A stretch of 64,000 bases of DNA from Allacma fusca (lineage: Eukaryota > Arthropoda > Collembola > Symphypleona > Sminthuridae). Made by a program: the position numbers and the translations under genes. The stretch covers positions 62,841,131 through 62,905,130 of the forward strand of contig OX359247.1 in the NCBI GenBank assembly GCA_947179485.1. The letters run 5' to 3'. Numbering within the stretch: position 1 is the stretch's first letter; each line of letters begins with the position of its first letter. Below, in pieces: positions 49,101-63,400 of the stretch. The notes beneath the pieces were generated by a model. It saw only the letters and a program-made list of their open reading frames with translations. It made no database searches and was not told the origin of the DNA.

Positions 49101-50670
49101 CACACCTAATCCTTACTCCTTAACTCTACACTTAATTACTACTCCTTAACTCCACACAATAATCCTTACTTATAAACTCCACACATAATCCTAATTACTT
49201 AACTCCACACAATAATCCTTACTTATAAATTACAAACATAATCCTAACGACTTAACTCCACACTTAATCCTTACTCCTTAACTCCACACTTAATTCTTAA
49301 TCGCTAACTCCACAAAATAATCCTTACTTACAAACTCCACACCTAATCCTTACTCCTTAACTCTACACTTAATTACTACTCCTTAACTCCACACATAATC
49401 CTTACTCTTCAATTCCACACATAATCCTTACTATTTAACTACTCACATAATCTGTAAACTTTAACTCAACACATAACTTTTACTCCTTAACTCAACACAT
49501 AATCCTCACTCTTTAACTCCGCACATTAATCCTTACTCTTAAACTCCACACATAATCTTTACTCTTTAACTCCACAAATATTATTTACTCTTTAACTCCA
49601 CACCTAATCCTTACTCCTTAACTCTACACTTAATTACAACTCCTTAACTCCACACTTAATTACAACTCCTTAACTCCACACAATAATCCTTACTTATAAA
49701 CTCCACACTTAATCCTTACTCCTTAAATCCACACCTAATCCTTACTCCTTAACTCCACACAATAATCCTTACTCCTTAAATCCACACAATAATCCTTACT
49801 TATAAACTCCACACATTAGTACTTAGTCTTAAACTCCACACATAATCCTATTCCTTAACTCGACACATAATATTTACTCCTTAACTCCAAACCATATCCT
49901 TACTCCTTAACTCCACAGCTAATCCTTACTCTTTAACTTTACACTTAATTACTATTTCTTAACTCCACACAATAATCCTTACTTAAAAAATCCACATATA
50001 ATCCTAATTACTTAACTCCACACTTAATCCTTACTCCTTAACTCCACACTTAATCCTTACTCCTTAACTCCACACTTAATCCTTACTCCTTAACTCCACA
50101 CTTAATCCTTACTCCTTAACTCCACACTTAATTCTTAATCACTAACTCCACAAAATAATCCTTACTTACAAACTCCACACCTAATCCTTACTCCTTAAAT
50201 CTACACTTAATTACTACTCCTTAAGTTCACACGATAATCTTTACTTATAAACTCCACACAAAATCCTAATTACTTAACTCCACACTTAATTCTTACACTT
50301 TAACTCCACACAATAATCCTTACTTATAAATTACACACATAATCCTAACGACTTAACTCCACACTTAATCCTTACTCCTTAACTCCACACAATTATCCTT
50401 ACTTATAAACTCGACACATTAATCCTTAGTGTTAAACTCCTCACTTAATCCTTACTTGTTAACTCCACGCTTAATCCTAACTCCTTAACGCCACACTTAA
50501 TTCTTAATCACTAACTCCACAAAATAATCCTTACTTACAATTTCCACACCTAATCCTTACTCCTTAACTCTACACTTAATTACTACTCCTTAACTCCACA
50601 CAATAATCCTTACTTATAAACTCCACACAACATCCTAATTACTTAACTCCACACAAAATCCTAATTACTT
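46140..50670. repeat. Higher-order repeat, 2,202-bp unit, two copies
   Basis: CATTAGTATTTAG (46,514 and 48,716) and TACTCTTCAATTCC (47,201 and 49,403) both repeat at exactly 2,202 bp. Shared private variants such as TTTACAGACTCC and CCAAACCATATCC show the duplication is recent. The unit splices blocks that belong to the 3.80-kb and the 40-kb-region repeats, so it is a chimera of older units. Confidence 0.83.
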
Positions 50671-53600
50671 AACTCCACACTTTATCCTTACACTTTAACT
50701 CCACACAATAATCCTTACTTATAAATTGCACACATAATCCTAACGACTTAACTCCACACTTAATCATTACTCCTTAACTCTATACAATAATCCTTACCCT
50801 TAAGCTCCACACATAATCCTTACTCTTTAACTCAACACATAATCTTTACTCCTTAACTCCACACCTAATCCTTACACCTTAACTCCACACTAAATTACAA
50901 CTCCTTAACTCCACACAATAATCCTTACTTATAAACTCCACACTTAATCCTTACTCCTTAACTCCACACCTAATCCTTACTCCTTAACTCCACACAATAA
51001 TCCTTACTTATAAACTCCACACATAAGTACTTAGTCCTAAACTACACACATAATCCTATTCCTTAACTCGACACATAATATTTACTCCTTAACTCCAAAC
51101 CTAATCCTTACTCCTAAACTCCACACCTAATCCTTACTCCTTAACTTTACACTTAATTACTATTTCTTAACTCCACACAATAATCCTTACTTAAAAAATT
51201 TACAAATAATCCTAATTTCTTAACTCCACACTTAATCCTTACTCCTTAACTCCACACTTAATCCTTACTCCTTAACTCCACACTTAATCCTTACTCCTTA
51301 ACTCCACACAATTATCCTTACTTATAAACTCGACACATTAATCCTTAGTCTTAAACTCCTCACTTAATCCTTACTTGTTAACTCCACGCTTAATCCTAAC
51401 TCCTTAACTCCACACTTAATTCTTAATCACTAACTCCGCAAAATAATCCTTACTTACAAAATCCACACCTAATCCTTACTCCTTAACTCTACACTTAATT
51501 ACTACTCCTTAACTCCACGCAATAATCCTTACTTATAAACTCCACACAAAATCCTAATTACTTAACTCCACACTTAATCCTTACACTTTAACTCCACACA
51601 ATAATCCTTACTTATAAATTACACACATAATCCTAACGACTTAACTCCACACTTAATCATTACTCCTTAACTCTATACAATAATCCTTACCCTTAAGCTC
51701 CAAAAATAATCCTTACTCTTTAACTCAACACATAATCTTTACTCCTTAACTCCACACATAATCCTTACTCTTCAATTCCACACATAATCCTTACTATTTA
51801 ACTACTCACATAATCTGTAAACTTTAACTCAACACATAACTTTTACTCCTTAACTCAACACATAATCCTTACTCTTTAACTCCGCACATTAATCCTTACT
51901 CTTAAACTCCACACATAATCTTTACTCTTTAACTCCACAAATATTATTTACTCTTTAACTCCACACCTAATCCTTACTCCTTAACTCTACACTTAATTAC
52001 AACTCCTTAACTCCACACTTAATTACAACTCCTTAACTCCACACAATAATCCTTACTTATAAACTCCACACTTAATCCTTACTCCTTAACTCCACACCTA
52101 ATCCTTACTCCTTAACTCCACACAATAATCCTTACTCCTTAAATCCACACAATAATCCTTACTTATAAACTCCACACATTAGTACTTAGTCTTAAACTCC
52201 ACACATAATCCTATTCCTTAACTCGACACATAATATTTACTCCTTAACTCCAAACCGAATCCTTACTCCTTAACTCCACAGCTAATCCTTACTCTTTAAC
52301 TTTACACTTAATTACTATTTCTTAACTCCACACAATAATCCTTACTTAAAAAATCCACATATAATCCTAATTACTTAACTCCACACTTAATCCTTACTCC
52401 TTAACTCCACACTTAATCCTTACTCCTTAACTCCACACTTAATCCTTACTCCTTAACTCCACACTTAATCCTTACTCCTTAACTCCACACTTAATTCTTA
52501 ATCACTAACTCCACAAAATAATCCTTACTAACAAACTCCACACCTAATCCTTACTCCTTAAATCTACACTTAATTACTACTCCTTAAGTTCACACGATAA
52601 TCTTTACTTATAAACTCCACACAAAATCCTAATTACTTAACTCCACACTTAATTCTTACACTTTAACTCCACACAATAATCCTTACTTATAAATTACACA
52701 CATAATCCTAACGACTTAACTCCACACTTAATCCTTACTCCTTAACTCCACACAATTATCCTTACTTATAAACTCGACACATTAATCCTTAGTGTTAAAC
52801 TCCTCACTTAATCCTTACTTGTTAACTCCACGCTTAATCCTAACTCCTTAACGCCACACTTAATTCTTAATCACTAACTCCACAAAATAATCCTTACTTA
52901 CAATTTCCACACCTAATCCTTACTCCTTAACTCTACACTTAATTACAACTCCTTAACTCCACACAATAATCCTTACTTATAAACTCCACACAAAATCCTA
53001 ATTACTTAACTCCACACAAAATCCTAATTACTTAACTCCACACTTTATCCTTACACTTTAACTCCACACAATAATCCTTACTTATAAATTGCACACATAA
53101 TCCTAACGACTTAACTCCACACTTAATCATTACTCCTTAACTCTATACAATAATCCTTACCCTTAAGCTCAACACATAATCCTTACTCTTTAACTCAACA
53201 CATAATCTTTACTCCTTAACTCCACACCTAATCCTTACTCCTTAACTCCACACTAAATTACAACTCCTTAACTCCACACAATAATCCTTACTTATAAATT
53301 GCACACATAATCCTAACGACTTAACTCCACACTTAATCATTACTCCTTAACTCTATACAATAATCCTTACCCTTAAGCTCCACACATAATCCTTACTCTT
53401 TAACTCAACACTTAATCCTTACTCCTTAACTCCACACCTAATCCTTACTCCTTAACTCCACACAATAATCCTTACTTATTAACTCCACACATAAGTACTT
53501 AGTCCTAAACTACACACATAATCCTATTCCTTAACTCGACACATAATATTTACTCCTTAACTCCAAACCTAATCCTTACTCCTAAACTCCACACCTAATC

Positions 53601-54678
53601 CTTACTCCTTAACTTTACACTTAATTACTATTTCTTAACTCCACACAATAATCCTTACTTAAAAAATTTACAAATAATCCTAATTTCTTAACTCCACACT
53701 TAATCCTTACTCCTTAACTCCACACTTAATCCTTACTCCTTAACTCCACACTTAATCCTTACTCCTTAACTCCACACAATTATCCTTACTTATAAACTCG
53801 ACACATTAATCCTTAGTCTTAAACTCCTCACATAATCCTTACTTGTTAACTCCACGCTTAATCCTAACTCCTTAACTCCACACTTAATTCTTAATCTCTA
53901 ACTCCACAAAATAATCCTTGGTTACAAACTCCACACCTAATCCTTACTCCTTAACTCTACACTTAATTACTACTCCTTAACTCCACACAATAATCGTTAC
54001 TTATAAACTCCACACAAAATCCTAATTACTTAACTCCACACTTTATCCTTACACTTTAACTCCACACAATAATCCTTACTTATAAATGACACACATAATC
54101 CTAACGACTTAACTCCACACTTAATCATTACTCCTTAACTCTATACAATAATCCTAAGTATTTATATACTCACATAATCTGTAAACTTTAACTCCACACC
54201 TAATCATTACTCCATAACTCCACACTTAATTCTTAATCAATAACTCCACAAAATAATCCTTACTAATAAACTCCACACATAATCCTAATTACTTAACTCC
54301 ACACCTAATCCTTACTCCTTAACTCCACACAATAATCCTTACTCTTCTATTCCACACATAATCGTTACTCTTAAATTCCACACATAATCCTTACTTGTTA
54401 ACTCCACGCTTTATCCTAACTCCTTAACTCCACGCTTAATCCTAACTGCTTAACTCAAACAATAATCCTTACTCTTAAACTCCAAACAATAATCCTTACT
54501 CTTAAACTGCACACATAATGTTTACTCTTAAACTCCACACATAACCTTTACTCTTTAACTCCATACAAAATATTTACTCCTTAACTCCACACCTAATGCT
54601 TACTCCTTAGCTCCACACCTAATCCTTACTGCTTAACTCCACACTTAATCCTTACTACTTAAATCCACACAATAATCC

Positions 54679-57410
54679 TTACTTATAAACTCCACACATA
54701 ATCCTAAAGACTAAACTCCACACTTAATCCTTACTCCTTAACTCCACACAATAATCCTTACTCTTAAACTCCACATATAATCCTTACTCTTTAACTCAAC
54801 ACATAATCTTTACTCCTTAACTCAACAGATAATCCTTACTCTTTAACTCCACATTTAATCCTTACTCTTTAACTCCACACATAATCCTTAAACTTTAACT
54901 CCACACAAAATCCTTAATCTTTAACTCCTTACATAATCCTTACTCCTTAACTCCACACATTAATCCGTACCCCTTAACTCCACACATTAATCCTTAAACT
55001 TAAACTCCACACATAATATTTTCTCCTTTACTCCACGCCTAATCCTTACGCCTTAACTCCACATTTAATCCTTACTCCTTAACTCCACACTTAATCCTTA
55101 CTCCTTAACTCCACACTTAATCCTTACTCCTTAACTCCACACTTAATCCTTACTCCTTAACTCCACACTTAATCCTTACTCCTTAACTCCACACTTAATC
55201 CTTACCCCTTAACTCCACACTTAATCCTTACTCCTTAATTCCACACTTAATCCTTACTCCCTAACTCCACACTTAATCCTTACTCCTTAACTCCACACAA
55301 TTATCCTTACTTATAAACTCGACACATTAATCCTTAGTCTTAAACTCCTCACTTAATCCTTACTTGTTAACTCCACGCTTAATCCTAACTCCTTAACTCC
55401 ACACTTAATTCTTAATCACTAACTCCACAAAATAATCCTTACTTACAAACTCCACACCTAATCCTTACTCCTTAACTCTACACTTAATTACTACTCCTTA
55501 ACTCCACACAATAATCCTTACTTATAAACTCCACACAAAATCCTAATTACTTAACTCCACACAAAATCCTAATTACTTAACTCCACACAAAATCCTTACA
55601 CTTTAACTCCACACAATAATCCTTACTTATAAATTACACACATAATCCTAACGACTTAACTCCACACTTAATCATTACTTCTTAACTCTATACAATAATC
55701 CTTACCCTTAAGCTCCACACATAATCCTTACTCTTTAACTCAACACATAATCTTTACTCCTTAACTCCACACCTAATCCTTACTCCTTAACTCCACACAT
55801 AATTACAACTCCTTAACTCCACGCTTAATCCTAACTCCTTTACTCAAACAATAATCCTTACTCTTAAACTCCACACATAATGTTTACTCTTTGACTGGAC
55901 ACATAAATTATACTCCTCAACTCCACACCTAATCCTTACTCCTTAACTCCACACTTAATCCTTACTCCTTAACTCCACACTTAATCCTTACTCCTTAACT
56001 CCACACTTAATCCTTACTCCTTAACTCCACACAATTATCCTTACTTATAAACTCCACACATAATCCTAAAGACTAAACTCCACACTTAATCCTTACTCCT
56101 TAACTCCACACAATAATCCTTACTCTTAAACTCCACATATAATCCTTACTCTTTAACTCAACACATAATCTTTACTCCTTAACTCAACAGATAATCCTTA
56201 CTCTTTAACTCCACATTTAATCCTTACTCTTTAACTCCACACATAATCCTTAAACTTTAACTCCACACAAAATCCTTAATCTTTAACTCCTTACATAATC
56301 CTTACTCCTTAACTCCACACATTAATCCGTACCCCTTAACTCCACACATTAATCCTTAAACTTAAACTCCACACATAATATTTTCTCCTTTACTCCACGC
56401 CTAATCCTTACGCCTTAACTCCACATTTAATCCTTACTCCTTAACTCCACACTTAATCCTTACTCCTTAACTCCACACTTAATCCTTACTCCTTAACTCC
56501 ACACTTAATCCTTACTCCTTAACTCCACACTTAATCCTTACTCCTTAACTCCACACTTAATCCTTACTCCTTAACTCCACACTTAATCCTTACTCCTTAA
56601 TTCCACACTTAATCCTTACTCCCTAACTCCACACTTAATCCTTACTCCTTAACTCCACACAATTATCCTTACTTATAAACTCGACACATTAATCCTTAGT
56701 CTTAAACTCCTCACTTAATCCTTACTTGTTAACTCCACGCTTAATCCTAACTCCTTAACTCCACACTTAATTCTTAATCACTAACTCCACAAAATAATCC
56801 TTACTTACAAACTCCACACCTAATCCTTACTCCTTAACTCTACACTTAATTACTACTCCTTAACTCCACACAATAATCCTTACTTATAAACTCCACACAA
56901 AATCCTAATTACTTAACTCCACACAAAATCCTAATTACTTAACTCCACACAAAATCCTTACACTTTAACTCCACACAATAATCCTTACTTATAAATTACA
57001 CACATAATCCTAACGACTTAACTCCACACTTAATCATTACTTCTTAACTCTATACAATAATCCTTACCCTTAAGCTCCACACATAATCCTTACTCTTTAA
57101 CTCAACACATAATCTTTACTCCTTAACTCCACACCTAATCCTTACTCCTTAACTCCACACATAATTACAACTCCTTAACTCCACGCTTAATCCTAACTCC
57201 TTTACTCAAACAATAATCCTTACTCTTAAACTCCACACATAATGTTTACTCTTTGACTGGACACATAAATTATACTCCTCAACTCCACACCTAATCCTTA
57301 CTCCTTAACTCCACACTTAATCCTTACTCCTTAACTCCACACTTAATCCTTACTCCTTAACTCCACACTTAATCCTTACTCCTTAACTCCACACAATTAT
57401 CCTTACTTAT
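54679..57410. repeat. Higher-order repeat, 1,362-bp unit, two tandem copies
   Basis: CCTAAAGACTAAACTCC (54,679 and 56,041 region), TAATCCGTACCCC (54,961 and 56,323) and TTGACTGGACAC (55,891 and 57,253) all step by 1,362 bp. Each copy includes a run of about nine canonical monomers. Copies are near identical. Confidence 0.85.
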
Positions 57411-60400
57411 AAACTCGACACATTAATCCTTAGTCTTAAACTCCTCACTTAATCCTTACTTGTTAACTCCACGCTTAATCCTTACTCCTTAACTCCACAC
57501 TTAATCCTTACTCCTTAACTCCACACTTAATCCTTACTCCTTATCTCCACACTTAATCCTTACTCCTTAACTCCACACTTAATCCTTACTCCTTAACTCC
57601 ACACTTAATCCTTACTCCTTAACTCCACACTTAATCCGTACTCCTTAACTCCACACTTAATCCTTACTCCTTAACTCCACACTTAATCCTTACTCCTTAA
57701 TTCCACACTAAATCCTTACTCCTTAACTCCACACTTAATCTTTACTCCTTAACTCCACACTTAATCCTTACTCCTTAACTCCACACTTAATCCATACTCC
57801 TTAACTCCACACAATTATACTTACTTATAAACTCGACACATTAATCCTTAGTCTTAAACTCCTCACTAAATCCTTACTTGTTAACTCCACGCTTAATCCT
57901 AACTCCTTAACTCCACACTTTTATCTTAATCACTAACTCCACAAAATAATCCTTACTTACAAACTCCACACCTAATCCTTACTCCTGAACTCTACACTTA
58001 ATTACTACTCCTTAACTCCACACAATAATCCTTACTTATAAACTCCACACAAAATCCTAATTACTTAACTCCACACAAAATCCTAATTCCTTAACTCCAC
58101 ACTAAATCCTTACACTTTAACTCCACACAATAATCTTAACTTATAAATTACACACATAATCCTAACGACTTAACTCAACACTTAATCATTACTTCTTAAC
58201 TCTATACAATAATCCTTACCCTTAAGCTCCACACGTAATCCTTACTCTTTAACTCAACACATAATCTTTACTCCTTAACTCCACACCTAATCCTTACTCC
58301 TTAACTCCACACAATAATCCTTACTTATAAACTCCACACATTAGTACTTAGTCTTAAACTCCACACATAATCCTATTCCTTAACTCGACACATAATATTG
58401 ACTCCTTAACTCCAAACTAATCCTTACTCCTTAACTCCACTCCTAATCCTTACTCCTTAACTCCACACCTAATCCTTACTCCTTAACTTTACACTTAATT
58501 ACTATTTCTTAACTCCACACAATAATCCTTACTTAAAAAATCCACATATAATCCTAATTACTTCACTCCACACTTAATCCTTACTCCTTAACTCCACACT
58601 TAATTCTTAATCACTAACTCCACAAAATAATCCTTATTTACAAACTCCACACCTAATCCTTACTCCTTAACTCTACACTTAATTACTACTCCTTAACTCC
58701 ACACAATAATCCTTACTTATAAACTCCATACAAAATCCTAATTACTTAACTCCACACAAAATCCTAATTACTTAACTCCACACTAAATCCTTACACTTTA
58801 ACTCCACACAATAATCCTTACTTATAAATTACACACATAATCCTAACGACTTAACTCCACACTTAATCATTACTTCTTAACTCTATACAATAATCCTTAC
58901 CCTTAAGCTCCACACATAATCCTTACTCTTTAACTCAACACATAATCTTTACTCCTTAACTCCACACCTAATCCTTACTCCTTAACTCCACACTTCATTA
59001 CAACTCCTTAACTCCACGCTTAATCCTAACTCCTTAACTCAAACAATAATCCTTACTCTTAAACTCCAAACAATAGTCCTTACTCTTAAACTCCACACAT
59101 AATGTTTACTCTTTGACTGGACACATAAATTATACTCCTCAACTCCACACTTAATCCTTACTCCTTAACTCCACACTTAATCCTTACTCCTTAACTCCAC
59201 ACTTAATCCTTACTCCTTAACTCCACACTTAATCCTTACTCCTTAACTCCACACAATTATCCTTACTTATAAACTCGACACATTGATCCTTAGTCTTAAA
59301 CTCCTCACTTAATCCTTACTTGTTAACTCCACGCTTATTCCTTACTCCTTAACTCCACACTTAATCCTTACTCCTTAACTCCACACTTAATCCTTACTCC
59401 TTATCTCCACACTTAATCCTTACTCCTTAACTCCACACTTAATCCTTACTCCTTAACTCCACACTTAATCCTTACTCCTTAACTCCACACTTAATCCGTA
59501 CTCCTTAACTCCACACTTAATCCTTACTCCTTAACTCCACACTTAATCCTTACTCCTTAATTCCACACTAAATCCTTAGTCCTTAACTCCACACTTAATC
59601 CTTACTCCTTAACTCCACACTTAATCCTTACTCCTTAACTCCACACTTAATCCTTACTCCTTAACTCCACACAATTATCCTTACTTATAAACTCGACACA
59701 TTAATCCTTAGTCTTAAACTCCTCACTTAATCCTTACTTGTTAACTCCACGCTTAATCCTAACTCCTTAACTCCACACTTAATTCTTAATCACTAACTCC
59801 ACAAAATAATCCTTACTTACAAACTCCACACCTAATCCTTACTCCTTAACTCTACACTTAATTACTACTCCTTAACTCCACACAATAATCCTTACTTATA
59901 AACTCTACACAAAATCCTAATTACTTAACTCCACACAAAATCCTAATTACTTAACTCCACACTAAATCCTTACACTTTAACTCCACACAATAATCCTTAC
60001 TTATAAATTACACACATAATCCTAACGACTTAACTCCACACTTAATCATTACTTCTTAACTCTATACAATAATCCTTACCCTTAAGCTCCACACATAATC
60101 CTTACTCTTTAACTCAACACATAATCTTTACTCCTCAACTCCACACCTAATCCTTACTCCTTAACTCCACACAATAATCCTTACTTATAAACTCCACACA
60201 TTAGTATTTAGTCTTAAACTCCACACATAATCCTATTCCTTAACTCGACACATAATATTGACTCCTTAACTCCAAACTAATCCTTACTCCTTAACTCCAA
60301 ACTAATCCTTACTCCTTAACTCCACTCCTAATCCTTACTCCTTAACTCCACACCTAATCCTTACTCCTTAACTTTACACCTAATCCTTACTCCTTAACTT

Positions 60401-63400
60401 TACACTTAATTACTATTTCTTAACTCCACACCTAATCCTTACTCCTTAACTTTACACTTAATTACTATTTCTTAACTCCACACAATAATCCTTACTTAAA
60501 AAATCCACATATAATCCTAATTACTTCACTCCACACTTAATCCTTACTCCTTAACTCCACACTTAATTCTTAATCACTAACTCCACAAAATAATCCTTAT
60601 TTACAAACTCCACACCTAATCCTTACTCCTTAACTCTACACTTAATTACTACTCCTTAACTCCACACAATAATCCTTACTTATAAACTCCATACAAAATC
60701 CTAATTACTTAACTCCACACAAAATCCTAATTACTTAACTCCACACTAAATCCTTACACTTTAACTCCACACAATAATCCTTACTTATAAATTACACACA
60801 TAATCCTAACGACTTAACTCCACACTTAATCATTACTTCTTAACTCTATACAATAATCCTTACCCTTAAGCTCCACACATAATCCTTACTCTTTAACTCA
60901 ACACATAATCTTTACTCCTTAACTCCACACCTAATCCTTACTCCTTAACTCCACACTTCATTACAACTCCTTAACTCCACGCTTAATCCTAACTCCTTAA
61001 CTCAAACAATAATCCTTACTCTTAAACTCCAAACAATAGTCCTTACTCTTAAACTCCACACATAATGTTTACTCTTTGACTGGACACATAAATTATACTC
61101 CTCAACTCCACACTTAATCCTTACTCCTTAACTCCACACTTAATCCTTACTCCTTAACTCCACACTTAATCCTTACTCCTTAACTCCACACTTAATCCTT
61201 ACTCCTTAACTCCACACAATTATCCTTACTTATAAACTCGACACATTAATCCTTAGTCTTAAACTCCTCACTTAATCCTTACTTGTTAACTCCACGCTTA
61301 TTCCTTACTCCTTAACTCCACACTTAATCCTTACTCCTTAACTCCACACAATTATCCTTACTTATAAACTCGACACATTAATCCTTAGTCTTAAACTCCT
61401 CACTTAATCCTTACTTGTTAACTCCACGCTTAATCCTTACTCCTTAACTCCACACTTAATCCTTACTCCTTAACTCCACACTTAATCCTTACTCCTTATC
61501 TCCACACTTAATCCTTACTCCTTAACTCCACACTTAATCCTTACTCCTTAACTCCACACTTAATCCTTACTCCTTAACTCCACACTTAATCCGTACTCCT
61601 TAACTCCACACTTAATCCTTACTCCTTAACTCCACACTTAATCCTTACTCCTTAATTCCACACTAAATCCTTACTCCTTAACTCCACACTTAATCTTTAC
61701 TCCTTAACTCCACACTTAATCCTTACTCCTTAACTCCACACTTAATCCATACTCCTTAACTCCACACAATTATACTTACTTATAAACTCGACACATTAAT
61801 CCTTAGTCTTAAACTCCTCACTAAATCCTTACTTGTTAACTCCACGCTTAATCCTAACTCCTTAACTCCACACTTTTATCTTAATCACTAACTCCACAAA
61901 ATAATCCTTACTTACAAACTCCACACCTAATCCTTACTCCTGAACTCTACACTTAATTACTACTCCTTAACTCCACACAATAATCCTTACTTATAAACTC
62001 CACACAAAATCCTAATTACTTAACTCCACACAAAATCCTAATTACTTAACTCCACACTAAATCCTTACACTTTAACTCCACACAATAATCTTAACTTATA
62101 AATTACACACATAATCCTAACGACTTAACTCAACACTTAATCATTACTTCTTAACTCTATACAATAATCCTTACCCTTAAGCTCCACACATAATCCTTAC
62201 TCTTTAACTCAACACATAATCTTTACTCCTTAACTCCACACCTAATCCTTACTCCTTAACTCCACACAATAATCCTTACTTATAAACTCCACACATTAGT
62301 ACTTAGTCTTAAACTCCACACATAATCCTATTCCTTAACTCGACACATATTATTGACTCCTTAACTCCAAACTAATCCTTACTCCTTAACTCCACTCCTA
62401 ATCCTTACTCCTTAACTCCACACCTAATCCTTACTCCTTAACTTTACACTTAATTACTATTTCTTAACTCCACACAATAATCCTTACTTAAAAAATCCAC
62501 ATATAATCCTAATTACTTCACTCCACACTTAATCCTTACTCCTTAACTCCACACTTAATTCTTAATCACTAACTCCACAAAATAATCCTTATTTACAAAC
62601 TCCACACCTAATCCTTACTCCTTAACTCTACACTTAATTACTACTCCTTAACTCCACACAATAATCCTTACTTATAAACTCCATACAAAATCCTAATTAC
62701 TTAACTCCACACAAAATCCTAATTACTTAACTCCACACTAAATCCTTACACTTTAACTCCACACAATAATCCTTACTTATAAATTACACACATAATCCTA
62801 ACGACTTAACTCCACACTTAATCATTACTTCTTAACTCTATACAATAATCCTTACCCTTAAGCTCCACACATATTCCTTACTCTTTAACTCAACACATAA
62901 TCTTTACTCCTTAACTCCACACCTAATCCTTACTCCTTAACTCCACACTTTATTACAACTCCTTAACTCCACGCTTAATCCTAACTCCTTAACTCAAACA
63001 ATAATCCTTACTCTTAAACTCCAAACAATAGTCCTTACTCTTAAACTCCACACATAATGTTTACTCTTTGACTGGACACATAAATTATACTCCTCAACTC
63101 CACACTTAATCCTTACTCCTTAACTCCACACTTAATCCTTACTCCTTAACTCCACACTTAATCCTTACTCCTTAACTCCACACTTAATCCTTACTCCTTA
63201 ACTCCACACAATTATCCTTACTTATAAACTCGACACATTAATCCTTAGTCTTAAACTCCTCACTTAATCCTTACTTGTTAACTCCACGCTTATTCCTTAC
63301 TCCTTAACTCCACACTTAATCCTTACTCCTTAACTCCACACTTAATCCTTACTCCTTATCTCCACACTTAATCCTTACTCCTTAACTCCACACTTAATCC

